64,000 nt of DNA from Pseudomonas nitroreducens TX1. GTDB taxonomy: Bacteria; Pseudomonadota; Gammaproteobacteria; Pseudomonadales; Pseudomonadaceae. The position numbers and the translations under genes were made by a program. This document shows, one piece after another, positions 54,698 through 61,453 of the stretch. The notes below the pieces were generated by a model that was not told where the DNA came from, did not search any database, and was given only the letters and a program-made list of their open reading frames with translations. Within the stretch, counting starts at the first letter, position 1. The number at the start of each line of letters is the position of its first letter. Where the stretch lies: the NCBI RefSeq assembly GCF_000313755.1, contig NZ_AMZB01000137.1, forward strand, positions 1 to 64,000, read 5' to 3'.

Positions 54698-55827
54698 GCT
54701 GCTTCACCTTTGAGCATATCCGGATTCACGGTGTGTCGCGCGACTTCGCCGTGTTCCTTGTGGAGCACGATGCACTTCATGTTCTGCCGCGAACGCCAGC
54801 CCCCTGAGTGCGCGTAGCTGTCGCCAGGTGCCAGCGTGTTGAACGACTCGACGACGCACCCTGGGTATTCCTTCTTGCTCTCGTGGTGGATGTGGCCTGT
54901 GTACCAGTAGCGGTGGCGAGTCTCTCCCCACTCCTGTGCGCGGTCGGTGGCCATGATCCCAGGGAGCTTGTCCGCCTTGCTGGTGTGGCCATGGTGCATA
55001 CCGATCAACGTCTTGCCCCAGCGGTAGTAGCTGAACACGCTGGGCGACGTTTCCACCGTGACGCGAGGTTCTTTGCTGTAGAGGTGGGCGAACAGCCGGC
55101 TGAGCCATACAGCGCCAGTCTCGTCGTGGTTGCCGATCACATGGACCAGGTGCACGCTCTCGTGCTTCTCCAGCGCCGATTCGACAACCTGGCGCATAGC
55201 GAGGATCAGCACGTCTACCATCTTGGCGTAGCGACTATCGGCGTCCAGGTGATGGCCTGACCGTGGAGTTACAGCGATCATCGAGTCATAGTGGGCCGCA
55301 TCTCCGAGGTTGATGATCAGGGCCTGACGGGTAGCAGGTGCAGACTCAACCAGCGCAGCCATGGCGCCGCAGTGGACACGCTCAGCGATATCCAGATCCC
55401 AATCCTTGCCGCATTCCTCGCCCCAGATGTATTCGCCAAAATGGGGATCACCGATTGGGTAAGCGGTCAGCAGGTGGTCCACATACTCACCCTTTGCCTT
55501 GCGCGGCACGACTACCGGAAGCTCCTTCACTGCAGCCTTGCAAGATGCCTCGAACAGCTCACGCTGGCGGTCTTCGTCGATGCTGGACTTCACCCATTGG
55601 CCGGCCGGATTGCCTTCCTTGTTGTAGTAGGTGCTGACTCCCTTGACCTTGTAGCCGTCCGGCACGGTATGGATCATGTCGTGCTCTGGGCTCCAGCCTT
55701 TGCGAGCCAACGATGCGCGGCGACGCTCAATGCTGCGCGCTGTCACTCCTAGGTGCTTGGCAGCCTGGCGGTTGCTCATGGTTCCGAGCGCCTTGATCAA
55801 CTGCTCATCAGTGAACTTGGCAACCAT
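54694..55827 (-). CDS. Phage metallophosphoesterase with N-terminal helix-turn-helix
   Basis: This 377-residue protein has a short N-terminal DNA-binding-like part (SNRQAAKHLGVTARSIERRR, about 17-36). A calcineurin-type phosphoesterase follows: PIGDPHFG, NLGDAAHYD, VIGNHDETG, GMHHGH and YTGHIHHE supply the metal ligands. Similar genes occur near Q or nin regions of Pseudomonas phages; a nuclease role in DNA repair or recombination is possible (Mre11/SbcD fold) but not shown. It overlaps Q by four bases. Confidence 0.82.
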   Translation of the reverse strand: MVAKFTDEQLIKALGTMSNRQAAKHLGVTARSIERRRASLARKGWSPEHDMIHTVPDGYKVKGVSTYYNKEGNPAGQWVKSSIDEDRQRELFEASCKAAVKELPVVVPRKAKGEYVDHLLTAYPIGDPHFGEYIWGEECGKDWDLDIAERVHCGAMAALVESAPATRQALIINLGDAAHYDSMIAVTPRSGHHLDADSRYAKMVDVLILAMRQVVESALEKHESVHLVHVIGNHDETGAVWLSRLFAHLYSKEPRVTVETSPSVFSYYRWGKTLIGMHHGHTSKADKLPGIMATDRAQEWGETRHRYWYTGHIHHESKKEYPGCVVESFNTLAPGDSYAHSGGWRSRQNMKCIVLHKEHGEVARHTVNPDMLKGEAA

Positions 55828-56159
55828 TAGGCTTGCTCCTGTCGCTGGATACGGTCTTGGAGGGAGTCGTGCGGGAAGGTCTGCATGGAGTCGAGGGCCT
55901 CAGCCTTGAGGGCCGAGTAGGCTATGCCGTCCTCTGCGCTGTCCTGGTGGAATCGGCCAGGGTTCTGCCACTGGCGTACGTCCTTGAGCACCTGCATCAG
56001 CAGCCAGCCCTCGGCCTCGCTCAGGTGGTGCCCGGTTATCGCATTGAAGGCCTTCACGGCGCGGCCCATGGAGCGCTCACCTTCCGGCTTATCGTACTCT
56101 TTGCCCCGCTCGAGCATGAGCGCCTGAGCGCGCCCCAAGTAGTCGGCTGCCAGCATCAC
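55827..56159 (-). CDS. DUF6378-type phage protein
   Basis: This 110-residue protein has the pattern LERGKEYDKPEGERSMGRAV, then AFNAITGHHLSEAEGWLLMQ, VLKDVRQ and EDGIAYSALKAEAL. It belongs to a family of small phage proteins distantly resembling MazG-like nucleotide pyrophosphohydrolases. Activity is unproven. It shares one base with the following gene and four with the preceding one. Confidence 0.75.
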   Translation of the reverse strand: MMLAADYLGRAQALMLERGKEYDKPEGERSMGRAVKAFNAITGHHLSEAEGWLLMQVLKDVRQWQNPGRFHQDSAEDGIAYSALKAEALDSMQTFPHDSLQDRIQRQEQA

Positions 56160-56539
56160 ATTCCCTCCCTAACCAGCTGAAAGAAGTCTTCCGGCTCTAT
56201 GGCTGCCCATGATTTGCAGCGCTGCCAGGAATCGTTGAGGTCGGCCAGATCGACGTAGATTGTCCAGCCGCGGCGGTTGACCTTGACTGCTAAGACTGGC
56301 TTGGCACTTGCGCGAGTGGCTTGGTCTAGGGTCTGAGCCCACATGGCGAGCAGTTCGGCGCGGCATGGGACACAGACGCGAGCCTTGATCTCCGGCGCCC
56401 ACCCCGGAAGCCCGTCAAGGTCATGCCCACCTGCCCTGCTCTGCTCAAGGTTGCGCTCGACCTTGATGCCCAGGTTGTCGAAGCACAGGCCGGCGAACTC
56501 CCGTTCCACCCTGGCGCCCTTGGCGCGGGAGTTGGTCAC
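56156..56539 (-). CDS. PD-(D/E)XK nuclease/resolvase-like phage protein
   Basis: This protein of about 127 residues has the endonuclease core spread over VEREFAGLCFDNLGI (Glu), GGHDLDGLPGWAPEIKAR (Asp...Glu-x-Lys) and VLAVKVNRRGWTIYVDL. Fold and size suit a Holliday-junction resolvase-like or branched-DNA nuclease in the nin region. I chose the GTG at 56539, which overlaps the previous stop (GTGA) and has GAGGAAGG upstream; an ATG eight codons earlier is the alternative. Confidence 0.72.
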   Translation of the reverse strand: MTNSRAKGARVEREFAGLCFDNLGIKVERNLEQSRAGGHDLDGLPGWAPEIKARVCVPCRAELLAMWAQTLDQATRASAKPVLAVKVNRRGWTIYVDLADLNDSWQRCKSWAAIEPEDFFQLVREGM

Positions 56540-56775
56540 TTTACCTTCCTCAATTCTTCCCATTTGTAGGAGAACTCAGCGCCGTTCTTGCACTTCACCG
56601 AAGAGTCTTCATTACGACCCTCTTCGATATATTCCCATCCACCATTCGAAGCGCAGGATGATTGAGCGAATGCAACCGACTGCGGGTAGATACGTGGCTC
56701 AGCGTTGTACCAAACAAGGCCTGCCATCATCCCGACAAGCGCCATAAGGCAAAAGAAGTCACTGCCATCTCTCAT
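56536..56775 (-). CDS. Small membrane-anchored phage protein (79 aa)
   Basis: An N-terminal helix (FFCLMALVGMMAGLVWY) is followed by a hydrophilic region with two cysteines (SSCASNGGWEYIEE...VKCKNG) that could form a disulfide in the periplasm. It overlaps both neighbours by four bases. Function unknown. Confidence 0.65.
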   Translation of the reverse strand: MRDGSDFFCLMALVGMMAGLVWYNAEPRIYPQSVAFAQSSCASNGGWEYIEEGRNEDSSVKCKNGAEFSYKWEELRKVK

Positions 56776-56999
56776 GCCGGCTCCTCCGGTTCGAACTTCA
56801 CCTGATCGAAATCGAGATCAGCCATGATCCGGTGGAGGATGCAGAGCATCTGGTCGCGCATCAGCTCACGATCAACACCGGAGTTCCATGCCGCATGGAT
56901 GGCGCCATAGACGTTCTCCTGGAACTCTGCACGAGCCCCAATAAGGGCCTCATACCGGTCGCCGCGCTTCTTCATGGGGACTACGTTGTCGTCGCTCAT
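56772..56999 (-). CDS. Small phage protein (75 aa)
   Basis: The ATG at 56999 has GAGG upstream. The sequence (MSDDNVVPMKKRGDRYEALI, then ENVYGAIHAAWNSGVDREL) is soluble and helical. It overlaps the next gene by four bases. Function unknown. Confidence 0.65.
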   Translation of the reverse strand: MSDDNVVPMKKRGDRYEALIGARAEFQENVYGAIHAAWNSGVDRELMRDQMLCILHRIMADLDFDQVKFEPEEPA

Positions 57000-57001
57000 G
57001 C

Positions 57002-57214
57002 TCAACCTCGCTTAACTTCCAACGGAAGCACATTGATGGCGTTGCAGTAGGGGCAAGCCAGCCCCGGGTTGTTCATCATGGGGATACGCTTCGTAAACGT
57101 GCCGCTGCACTGTCCACAGGTAACCGTGAACTTAGGGCCGCTGCCGAACATCTGGGCGATGCTCATGTTCCAGCCGCGGAAATCTATGGGTGTTACGCGT
57201 ATAGGTGCGCTCAT
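57002..57214 (-). CDS. Small zinc-ribbon phage protein (70 aa)
   Basis: Two cysteine pairs, CGQC and CPYC, about 19 residues apart, form a likely zinc ribbon (FTVTCGQCSGTF...GLACPYCNAINVL). It ends two bases before the next start. It may bind nucleic acid; this is inference. Confidence 0.68.
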   Translation of the reverse strand: MSAPIRVTPIDFRGWNMSIAQMFGSGPKFTVTCGQCSGTFTKRIPMMNNPGLACPYCNAINVLPLEVKRG

Positions 57215-57447
57215 TCCTGCGTCCTCGTTTTCCGAGATGCCATGTCTTCGAGCCAGTTGAGTTCGTGGGGCTGGATGAGCCAGGCCCAGGCTTTCACGCC
57301 TTTGCTTTTAGAAAGGCTGGCTCCCTTGGGTGAGTCCCTGTAGCCGCCGTGAATAAGTACCTTCCCGTTCTTCCAAAGGATCAGCATCCCGGCCTGAAGC
57401 TTCTCCGGCGCCCCTTCGTTCCACTGGACTTGGCGGATGTTGCTCAT
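57211..57447 (-). CDS. Small phage protein (78 aa)
   Basis: It starts MSNIRQVQWNEGAPEKLQAG and ends with WAWLIQPHELNWLEDMASRK. It is soluble, without recognised motifs, and overlaps both neighbours by four bases. Confidence 0.65.
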   Translation of the reverse strand: MSNIRQVQWNEGAPEKLQAGMLILWKNGKVLIHGGYRDSPKGASLSKSKGVKAWAWLIQPHELNWLEDMASRKTRTQE

Positions 57448-57581
57448 TCGTCATCTCCCAATCTGCTCAGAAAGCAGCGCCAGAAGTAGTTGAAATGGCC
57501 GCGACGGGAAAAGAGCGTGTAGCCAGCCTTCTGGCGCATGCTCATGCTTCTCCGCATTGAAAGCCGTTCGCGTGGAGTCAT
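57444..57581 (-). CDS. Very small basic phage protein (45 aa)
   Basis: A strong GAAGGAGG site precedes the ATG at 57581. The peptide is Arg-rich (MTPRERLSMRRSMSMRQKAG, then RRGHFNYFWRCFLSRL). It starts in the stop codon of the 26-aa ORF and ends over the next gene's start. Function unknown. Confidence 0.6.
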   Translation of the reverse strand: MTPRERLSMRRSMSMRQKAGYTLFSRRGHFNYFWRCFLSRLGDDE

Positions 57582-57658
57582 ACCCCCTCCTTCGCATCGA
57601 TCAGGCCCATGCGGGCGTACTCTGCGGTCTGCTGCTTCACGTACTGTTCGAGGATCAT
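57578..57658 (-). CDS. Micro-ORF of 26 codons in the nin-like operon
   Basis: The ATG at 57658 overlaps the Ref stop codon (ATGA) and its own stop overlaps the next ATG, so it bridges two genes without a gap. It begins MILEQYVKQQTAEYARMG. Its last codons carry the ribosome site of the 45-aa gene, so it may be a coupling peptide rather than a functional product. Confidence 0.5.
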   Translation of the reverse strand: MILEQYVKQQTAEYARMGLIDAKEGV

Positions 57659-57969
57659 GCGCAGTCCCTCTCGGCCAGGATTTCCATGCACTCTTCCAGC
57701 AGCTCGAGCTGGGTGCCGTACTTCTCTTCGAATCGTCTTTTCCATGGGTGTACTGCGATGAGTCCGGGCGCTCCGGTGCCGTCCTGATGGTGGCCGGCGC
57801 AGAGCGGAAGCACATTCATGTGCGCGTCTGGCTTCGTGCGCCCGTCGATGTGGTGGATGCTGACGTGCATGTTGCGGATGCCATCCTTGCGGCAGGCGAT
57901 GCAGCCGACCTCGGATGCCATGCGGTCGTGGATGTGCTTCTCGTAGCGAATGGGAGTGCGGCCTTTCAT
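57655..57969 (-). CDS. Ref-family recombination nuclease (HNH, RecA-dependent type)
   Basis: This 104-residue protein has EVGCIACRKDG with a zinc-type cysteine pair, then HVSIHHIDGRTKPDAHMNVL and PLCAGHHQDG. This is the HNH pattern of phage P1 Ref, which cuts at RecA-made D-loops. The ending HPWKRRFEEKYGTQLELLEE is also typical. Start at 57969 overlaps the NinB stop (ATGA). Confidence 0.82.
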   Translation of the reverse strand: MKGRTPIRYEKHIHDRMASEVGCIACRKDGIRNMHVSIHHIDGRTKPDAHMNVLPLCAGHHQDGTGAPGLIAVHPWKRRFEEKYGTQLELLEECMEILAERDCA

Positions 57970-58382
57970 GCGGCCTCCTGCATCATCAGCGGCCAACCCT
58001 GCTCGGCGGCCCAGGCTTCGATACGGGTCATGTAGGTGGCGAACTCGTCGACGCTCAGCTTCGTGGTGCTGATTCCGCGCAGTTCGGTCGAGCCGTCTGG
58101 CAATTTCACGTCCTCGCAGCCGATGAACCAGCGCTTGAACTGCTCGTGCCACACCTGATCGTCAAACTGGCGGTTGTCGACCCAAGCGACGGCGGCCAGC
58201 TCGCGCAGGAGTGACCAGTACCGCTTGTTCTGCTCGATGGAGCGCTTCGACTTGAGCGGACGGATCACCAGCTCGTAGCCGGTTCCGTCCTTCTGCATGA
58301 GCTGCTTGCAGAGTTCGAAGGCGTTGCGGAATGCCAGCTTCAGGCCAACTGCGCCTTGGATGCGAAAGGTGCGGTCAGCCAC
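57966..58382 (-). CDS. ninB: NinB recombination protein
   Basis: This 138-residue protein has RPLKSKRSIEQNKRYWSLLR, then QFDDQVWHEQFKRWFIG and the family's GISTTKLSVDEFATYMTRIE. NinB (Orf of lambda) binds single-stranded DNA and aids Red recombination. The start codon is GTG at 58382, inside the end of the 54-aa gene. Confidence 0.92.
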   Translation of the reverse strand: MADRTFRIQGAVGLKLAFRNAFELCKQLMQKDGTGYELVIRPLKSKRSIEQNKRYWSLLRELAAVAWVDNRQFDDQVWHEQFKRWFIGCEDVKLPDGSTELRGISTTKLSVDEFATYMTRIEAWAAEQGWPLMMQEAA

Positions 58383-58539
58383 GGCACTTACCCCTCTTCA
58401 AGAAGGAAAGCGCTACCAGCAAGATCACGATCCCATCGCAGATCAGCTCAGCCTCCGATTGAGGGTGGGCATTCCAGCCGAAGTAGCGGTTCTCCATGAA
58501 CCAGAAGTAGACAGCCAGGAACCAGATCCAGAAGTTCAT
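58375..58539 (-). CDS. Small two-helix membrane protein (54 aa)
   Basis: The ATG at 58539 overlaps the TraR-like gene's stop (ATGA), and the end overlaps the ninB start. The peptide has an aromatic helix (NFWIWFLAVYFWFM), a short NRYFGWNAHPQSEAE loop and a second helix (LICDGIVILLVALSFL), then a basic tail. Function unknown. Confidence 0.65.
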   Translation of the reverse strand: MNFWIWFLAVYFWFMENRYFGWNAHPQSEAELICDGIVILLVALSFLKRGKCRG

Positions 58540-58733
58540 TTCCGCACCTCACTGATCTCTTGGCAGTCAACACAGCGGCGCACACCCGGCACGGCCTCAC
58601 GCCGCAGCAGGTGAATCTCCTCACCGCAGTCCTCGCAGTGAGTAGCGCTCTGCCCTACGTACTGCACGCGACCAAAGAGACGGTCTGCTAGCTCCTGCTC
58701 GGCGTAGTCGTTTGCAAGATCTACGATGTCCAT
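58536..58733 (-). CDS. TraR/DksA-type zinc-finger protein
   Basis: This 65-residue protein has a C4 zinc finger: CEDCGEEI...RRCVDC. It has a short N-terminal helix (DIVDLANDYAEQELADRL). Phage TraR-like proteins bind the RNA polymerase secondary channel and mimic DksA/ppGpp. It is the standard length for the family. Confidence 0.85.
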   Translation of the reverse strand: MDIVDLANDYAEQELADRLFGRVQYVGQSATHCEDCGEEIHLLRREAVPGVRRCVDCQEISEVRK

Positions 58734-58853
58734 TCAGGCAACTCCTATGACTGCAGCCAGAGCGATGCAGATGCATGCGCCGATGAGGTTTCCGCGGTTC
58801 AGGGACAGCCATCCGAAGAAGGCTGTGATGGCGATGATGGTGAGGTCAGGCAT
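58734..58853 (-). CDS. Tiny membrane peptide (39 aa)
   Basis: The ATG at 58853 overlaps the end of the preceding gene by eight bases, and its stop abuts the TraR-like gene's ATG. Nearly the whole peptide is hydrophobic (TIIAITAFFGWLSL then LIGACICIALAAVIGVA). Function unknown. Confidence 0.55.
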   Translation of the reverse strand: MPDLTIIAITAFFGWLSLNRGNLIGACICIALAAVIGVA

Positions 58854-59073
58854 TGCCCACCTCCATCGGGACGAGCCAAGACTTGCTGCTGGATGGCGAG
58901 TACAGGGTTCCGCCATCCTTGCGAACGAAGCGGCGAACCTCGCTGCCGAACTTCGCGTGCAGCAGGCCGGGAGATGATTTGACGATCTTGGCCGGCACCA
59001 GTCCGCGCGCTCCCATGTCGATGTTCACGCGGTCGCCAACGGTCAGGCTGTCGAGGAATTCTCGGCGAGTCAT
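58846..59073 (-). CDS. Small phage protein, SH3-like (75 aa)
   Basis: It begins MTRREFLDSLTVGDRVNIDM and is beta-rich (GLVPAKIVKSSPGLLHAKFG). The VGDRV start and strand pattern suggest an SH3-like barrel. It overlaps the DnaC-like gene end by four bases. Confidence 0.6.
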   Translation of the reverse strand: MTRREFLDSLTVGDRVNIDMGARGLVPAKIVKSSPGLLHAKFGSEVRRFVRKDGGTLYSPSSSKSWLVPMEVGNA

Positions 59074-59876
59074 TTCGATACCCTCGCGCTATCCCAGTCG
59101 AACACCAGAGCGATGCCGCCGTTCTCGCGCAGGCGGTCCACGCAGCGCTCACCCAGCGCAGTGCCAAGCTCATTCGGCATCAGGTTGGAAACGATGATGG
59201 TCGGCAGCAGCTCCTGGTAGCGCCCGTCGATGACGTTGAACAGGGTGGCCAACTCAAACTCAGTCGGCTTGGTAGCACCCACCTCGTCGATGATCAGCAG
59301 CGACGGCGAGCACAGCGCCTCCAAGGCGTCCATCTCGTTGTACTCAGAGTTCTTGTCGAAGCTGCTCTTGATCAACTGCAGGATGGTGCTGACGGTGCGA
59401 TAGGCTGCAGTGACGCTACGGCTGTTGCAGACAACGTGGCCGGCAATGGCGTTGGCCAGATGGGTCTTACCAGTCCCCGGCTTGCCCAGCAGGAGCAGGC
59501 AGCGGCCTTCCTGGGCATTCGCTTCGAAGTTCTCAGCGTACTCGCGGCAGACCTTCAGGGCCTTCTTCTGGCCAGCGTTGGAGGCAACGTAGGTGTCGAA
59601 GCTGCGGCCCTGGAATCGTGCGGGGATCAGCACACCCGCCAGACGCTTCTCCATCATGGCGCGTTCCTGCTTACGCCACATCTCGGCCTGCTCTTCGCGG
59701 TCCTTCTCGGCACGAGCCTCAGCCGAGCAGTCAGGGCAGCCACCAGGGACATCAGAACCCTTGCGGAAGATCGCAGCGTACTCACCGTGCTTGTCACACT
59801 TCGCCGGAGACTTCGACACGATGCCGAAGCGGCGCTCAAGGTCACAGACCTCAAGGTTCAGGGCGTTAGAAGCCAT
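59070..59876 (-). CDS. DnaC-like helicase-loader ATPase
   Basis: This protein of about 268 residues has a cysteine pair (CPDC, about 49-52) in its N-terminal part, then an AAA+ core with Walker A LGKPGTGKTH, Walker B LLIIDEVGATKP and sensor IIVSNLMPNEL. An Arg finger follows (CVDRLRENG). It would load the host DnaB helicase at the phage origin, the role of lambda P. I chose the ATG at 59876 with GGGAGG nine bases upstream rather than the ATG touching that site. Confidence 0.85.
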   Translation of the reverse strand: MASNALNLEVCDLERRFGIVSKSPAKCDKHGEYAAIFRKGSDVPGGCPDCSAEARAEKDREEQAEMWRKQERAMMEKRLAGVLIPARFQGRSFDTYVASNAGQKKALKVCREYAENFEANAQEGRCLLLLGKPGTGKTHLANAIAGHVVCNSRSVTAAYRTVSTILQLIKSSFDKNSEYNEMDALEALCSPSLLIIDEVGATKPTEFELATLFNVIDGRYQELLPTIIVSNLMPNELGTALGERCVDRLRENGGIALVFDWDSARVSK

Positions 59877-60588
59877 AGGTGCCATCCTCCCGCTCGATCA
59901 GGCCAGCGGTGTAGTCGCGCTTGTCGAAGCCGTGGTGACGGCTGGGCAGGTGGTGGACGTTGCCAGCCGGAGCGCGCTCCTTGCGGAACCAGTTGCGCCA
60001 CGTGGCAAACCAGTCCGCCTTACGGCTGTTCTGCCCGGTCGCCGCATGCCAGTAATCAGCAAAGCTTTCAGCGATTCGGCGAACACTCTGCTCAGTGAAC
60101 TCAGGGCGATCAGCCAACGCCCAATCAATCCACTCCTGCGGCAGCGACCAATCAGCAGGAAGGCGAGCACCGCGAGCATCGCTCTTGGTTCCCTTTTGGT
60201 TCTCTGATGGTTCTCTTACGGTTATGGGGGCACCTGGTGCCGGGGTCCCCTGCACGTCGTGCCGGGGTGGGGTGCAGGAAATGCCGGGGTGGTCGGCATC
60301 TGGTGCAGGGGTGCATGAGCTGCCGGGGGCATATGCTGCCGGGGTCAGGACGTAGTAAGTGGAGCGTCCGGTGCGCTGATGACACTCGACGATGCGGGAA
60401 TCTTCCAGCGTGCGGATGGCATTACGAACAGCACGCTCGGAAAGGCAGGTACGCTCGGCGATAGTCGCGACTGCTGGCCAGCAAACACCCTGATCGTTGG
60501 CGTTGTCAGCAAGCGAGATAAGCACTGCTTTCTGAGCACAACTGAGGCCCTGAATAGGCCAGCACTGGGACATGAGGACTGTGCTCAT
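59866..60588 (-). CDS. Phage replication initiator-like protein (O-like helix-turn-helix)
   Basis: This 240-residue protein has an N-terminal winged helix (ALISLADNANDQGVCWPAVATIAER then LSERAVRNAIRTLEDSRIVE) typical of lambda-O-type or Rep_N initiators. A low-complexity middle and a C-terminal region (ADYWHAATGQNSRKADWFAT WRNWFRKE) like phage O/DnaT-type proteins follow. It overlaps the DnaC-like gene, reproducing the lambda O-P pair. The origin may lie within it; I see no clear iterons. A GGAGGAA site precedes the ATG at 60588. Confidence 0.82.
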   Translation of the reverse strand: MSTVLMSQCWPIQGLSCAQKAVLISLADNANDQGVCWPAVATIAERTCLSERAVRNAIRTLEDSRIVECHQRTGRSTYYVLTPAAYAPGSSCTPAPDADHPGISCTPPRHDVQGTPAPGAPITVREPSENQKGTKSDARGARLPADWSLPQEWIDWALADRPEFTEQSVRRIAESFADYWHAATGQNSRKADWFATWRNWFRKERAPAGNVHHLPSRHHGFDKRDYTAGLIEREDGTYGF

Positions 60589-60630
60589 TACTTCCTCCAT
60601 CCGCAGGGGTAGATTGTCTGAATACCCATC

Positions 60631-60688
60631 TGATATGATTCCTCTCGATATCGTTGTTGAAGAAGCCGGGCCGCAATCCCGGCTTTTT
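60631..60688 (+). ncRNA. Candidate OOP-like small antisense-orientation RNA
   Basis: An extended -10 element TGATATGAT (60631-60639) would start a plus-strand RNA near 60646. A terminator stem AGCCGGG/CCCGGCT with six T follows (60662-60687). The RNA runs against the cro-to-O operon in the gap 60589-60727, the place of OOP in lambda. No good -35 is visible. It ends about 40 bases before the 65-aa gene, so overlap with it would need readthrough. Confidence 0.45.
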
Positions 60689-60727
60689 TACGTCTGGAAT
60701 CCGGACTTTTGAGTCCCTCTCCCCGCC

Positions 60728-60925
60728 CTATTCAGTCTTCCGTCGAAACGGCTGAACCGTTCCTGGCATTGTTCGCGGACGTGTTCTCTTAACGATCGTT
60801 TCCTGAATCCCCTGCTTGGCTGCCTGCGCTGGCGTTAGCCCTAGCCGTTCAGCAAGTTCCCGCAAAAACTCTTGATCCTGATCGTCGAGAAGGTCCGGCA
60901 ATGCCAATTCTTGTTTGGCAGTCAT
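60728..60925 (-). CDS. Small phage protein of the early operon (65 aa)
   Basis: The ATG at 60925 has a GAGGG site. It begins MTAKQELALPDLLDDQDQEF and contains RLGLTPAQAAKQGIQETIVK, with a basic tail. It could be a small DNA-binding protein; in position it corresponds to cII-type genes but has no clear helix-turn-helix. Confidence 0.6.
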   Translation of the reverse strand: MTAKQELALPDLLDDQDQEFLRELAERLGLTPAQAAKQGIQETIVKRTRPRTMPGTVQPFRRKTE

Positions 60926-60943
60926 AGGCCCTCGTTACGGCCT

Positions 60944-61132
60944 TCAGGCCGCGGCGATATTCCGGGTAAGCTCTTCTCGCTTTTCGTCGATCCAGGACTT
61001 CAGGATTTCGCGTGCAAGGACAGCTTTCTGGGTGCGATGGATGATCGCGAGGTTCTCCAGAAACAGTTCGTACTCATCGTCGAGCCGCACCTTTGTCTCG
61101 TTGCGGTTCTTGTGTTTGGGGTCTGCGTACAT
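60944..61132 (-). CDS. Ribbon-helix-helix-like phage protein (62 aa)
   Basis: A short strand TKVRLDDEYELFLENLAIIH is followed by a helix and KAVLAREILKSWIDEKREEL, a pattern close to the Arc/CopG fold (beta strand plus two helices). It is likely a small DNA-binding regulator in the early operon. Confidence 0.6.
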   Translation of the reverse strand: MYADPKHKNRNETKVRLDDEYELFLENLAIIHRTQKAVLAREILKSWIDEKREELTRNIAAA

Positions 61133-61144
61133 GCGGGATTTCTC

Positions 61145-61348
61145 CTATGCGGCCAGGGGGTAGATGTCAGGGCGAAGCTCATGGCGGGAGACGCCAGTAG
61201 CCTTTTCGATTTCGAGGACTCGCTCGGCAGGCACACGACCAGAGGCACACATCTTCTGCACTGCCTGCGGAGTGACCTGGAGGATGCGAGCCAGAGCGGA
61301 CTGACCGCCTGCGGCCTGCACAGCTCTGCGGATTGCTAGCTCTTCCAT
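61145..61348 (-). CDS. Cro-like repressor (YdaS/DicC type)
   Basis: This 67-residue helix-turn-helix protein has GGQSALARILQVTPQAVQKM followed by CASGRVPAERVLEIEKATG. This is the YdaS/Cro family pattern. Divergent from cI, it would shut cI and early transcription off and favour lytic growth. The ATG at 61348 has GAGG; the frame upstream runs through the operator region and is not coding. Confidence 0.85.
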   Translation of the reverse strand: MEELAIRRAVQAAGGQSALARILQVTPQAVQKMCASGRVPAERVLEIEKATGVSRHELRPDIYPLAA

Positions 61349-61360
61349 GTTCACCTCAAA

Positions 61361-61437
61361 GTTACAGTTACAACTATAGGTTATCTCATGGATGCGACCT
61401 CTACAACCCATATTCACAGTGCAAGCTACAACTTGCA
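61361..61437. promoter_or_regulatory. CI/Cro operator region with palindromic repeats
   Basis: AGTTACAGTTACAACT (near 61361-61376) and TGCAAGCTACAACTTGCA (61420-61437) are imperfect palindromes; CTACAACCCA occurs at 61401. All contain TACAAC. They fill the gap between divergent cro and cI starts, where right-promoter and repressor-maintenance promoter operators belong. Confidence 0.6.
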
Positions 61438-61453
61438 GCTGCATGATTTGGGT

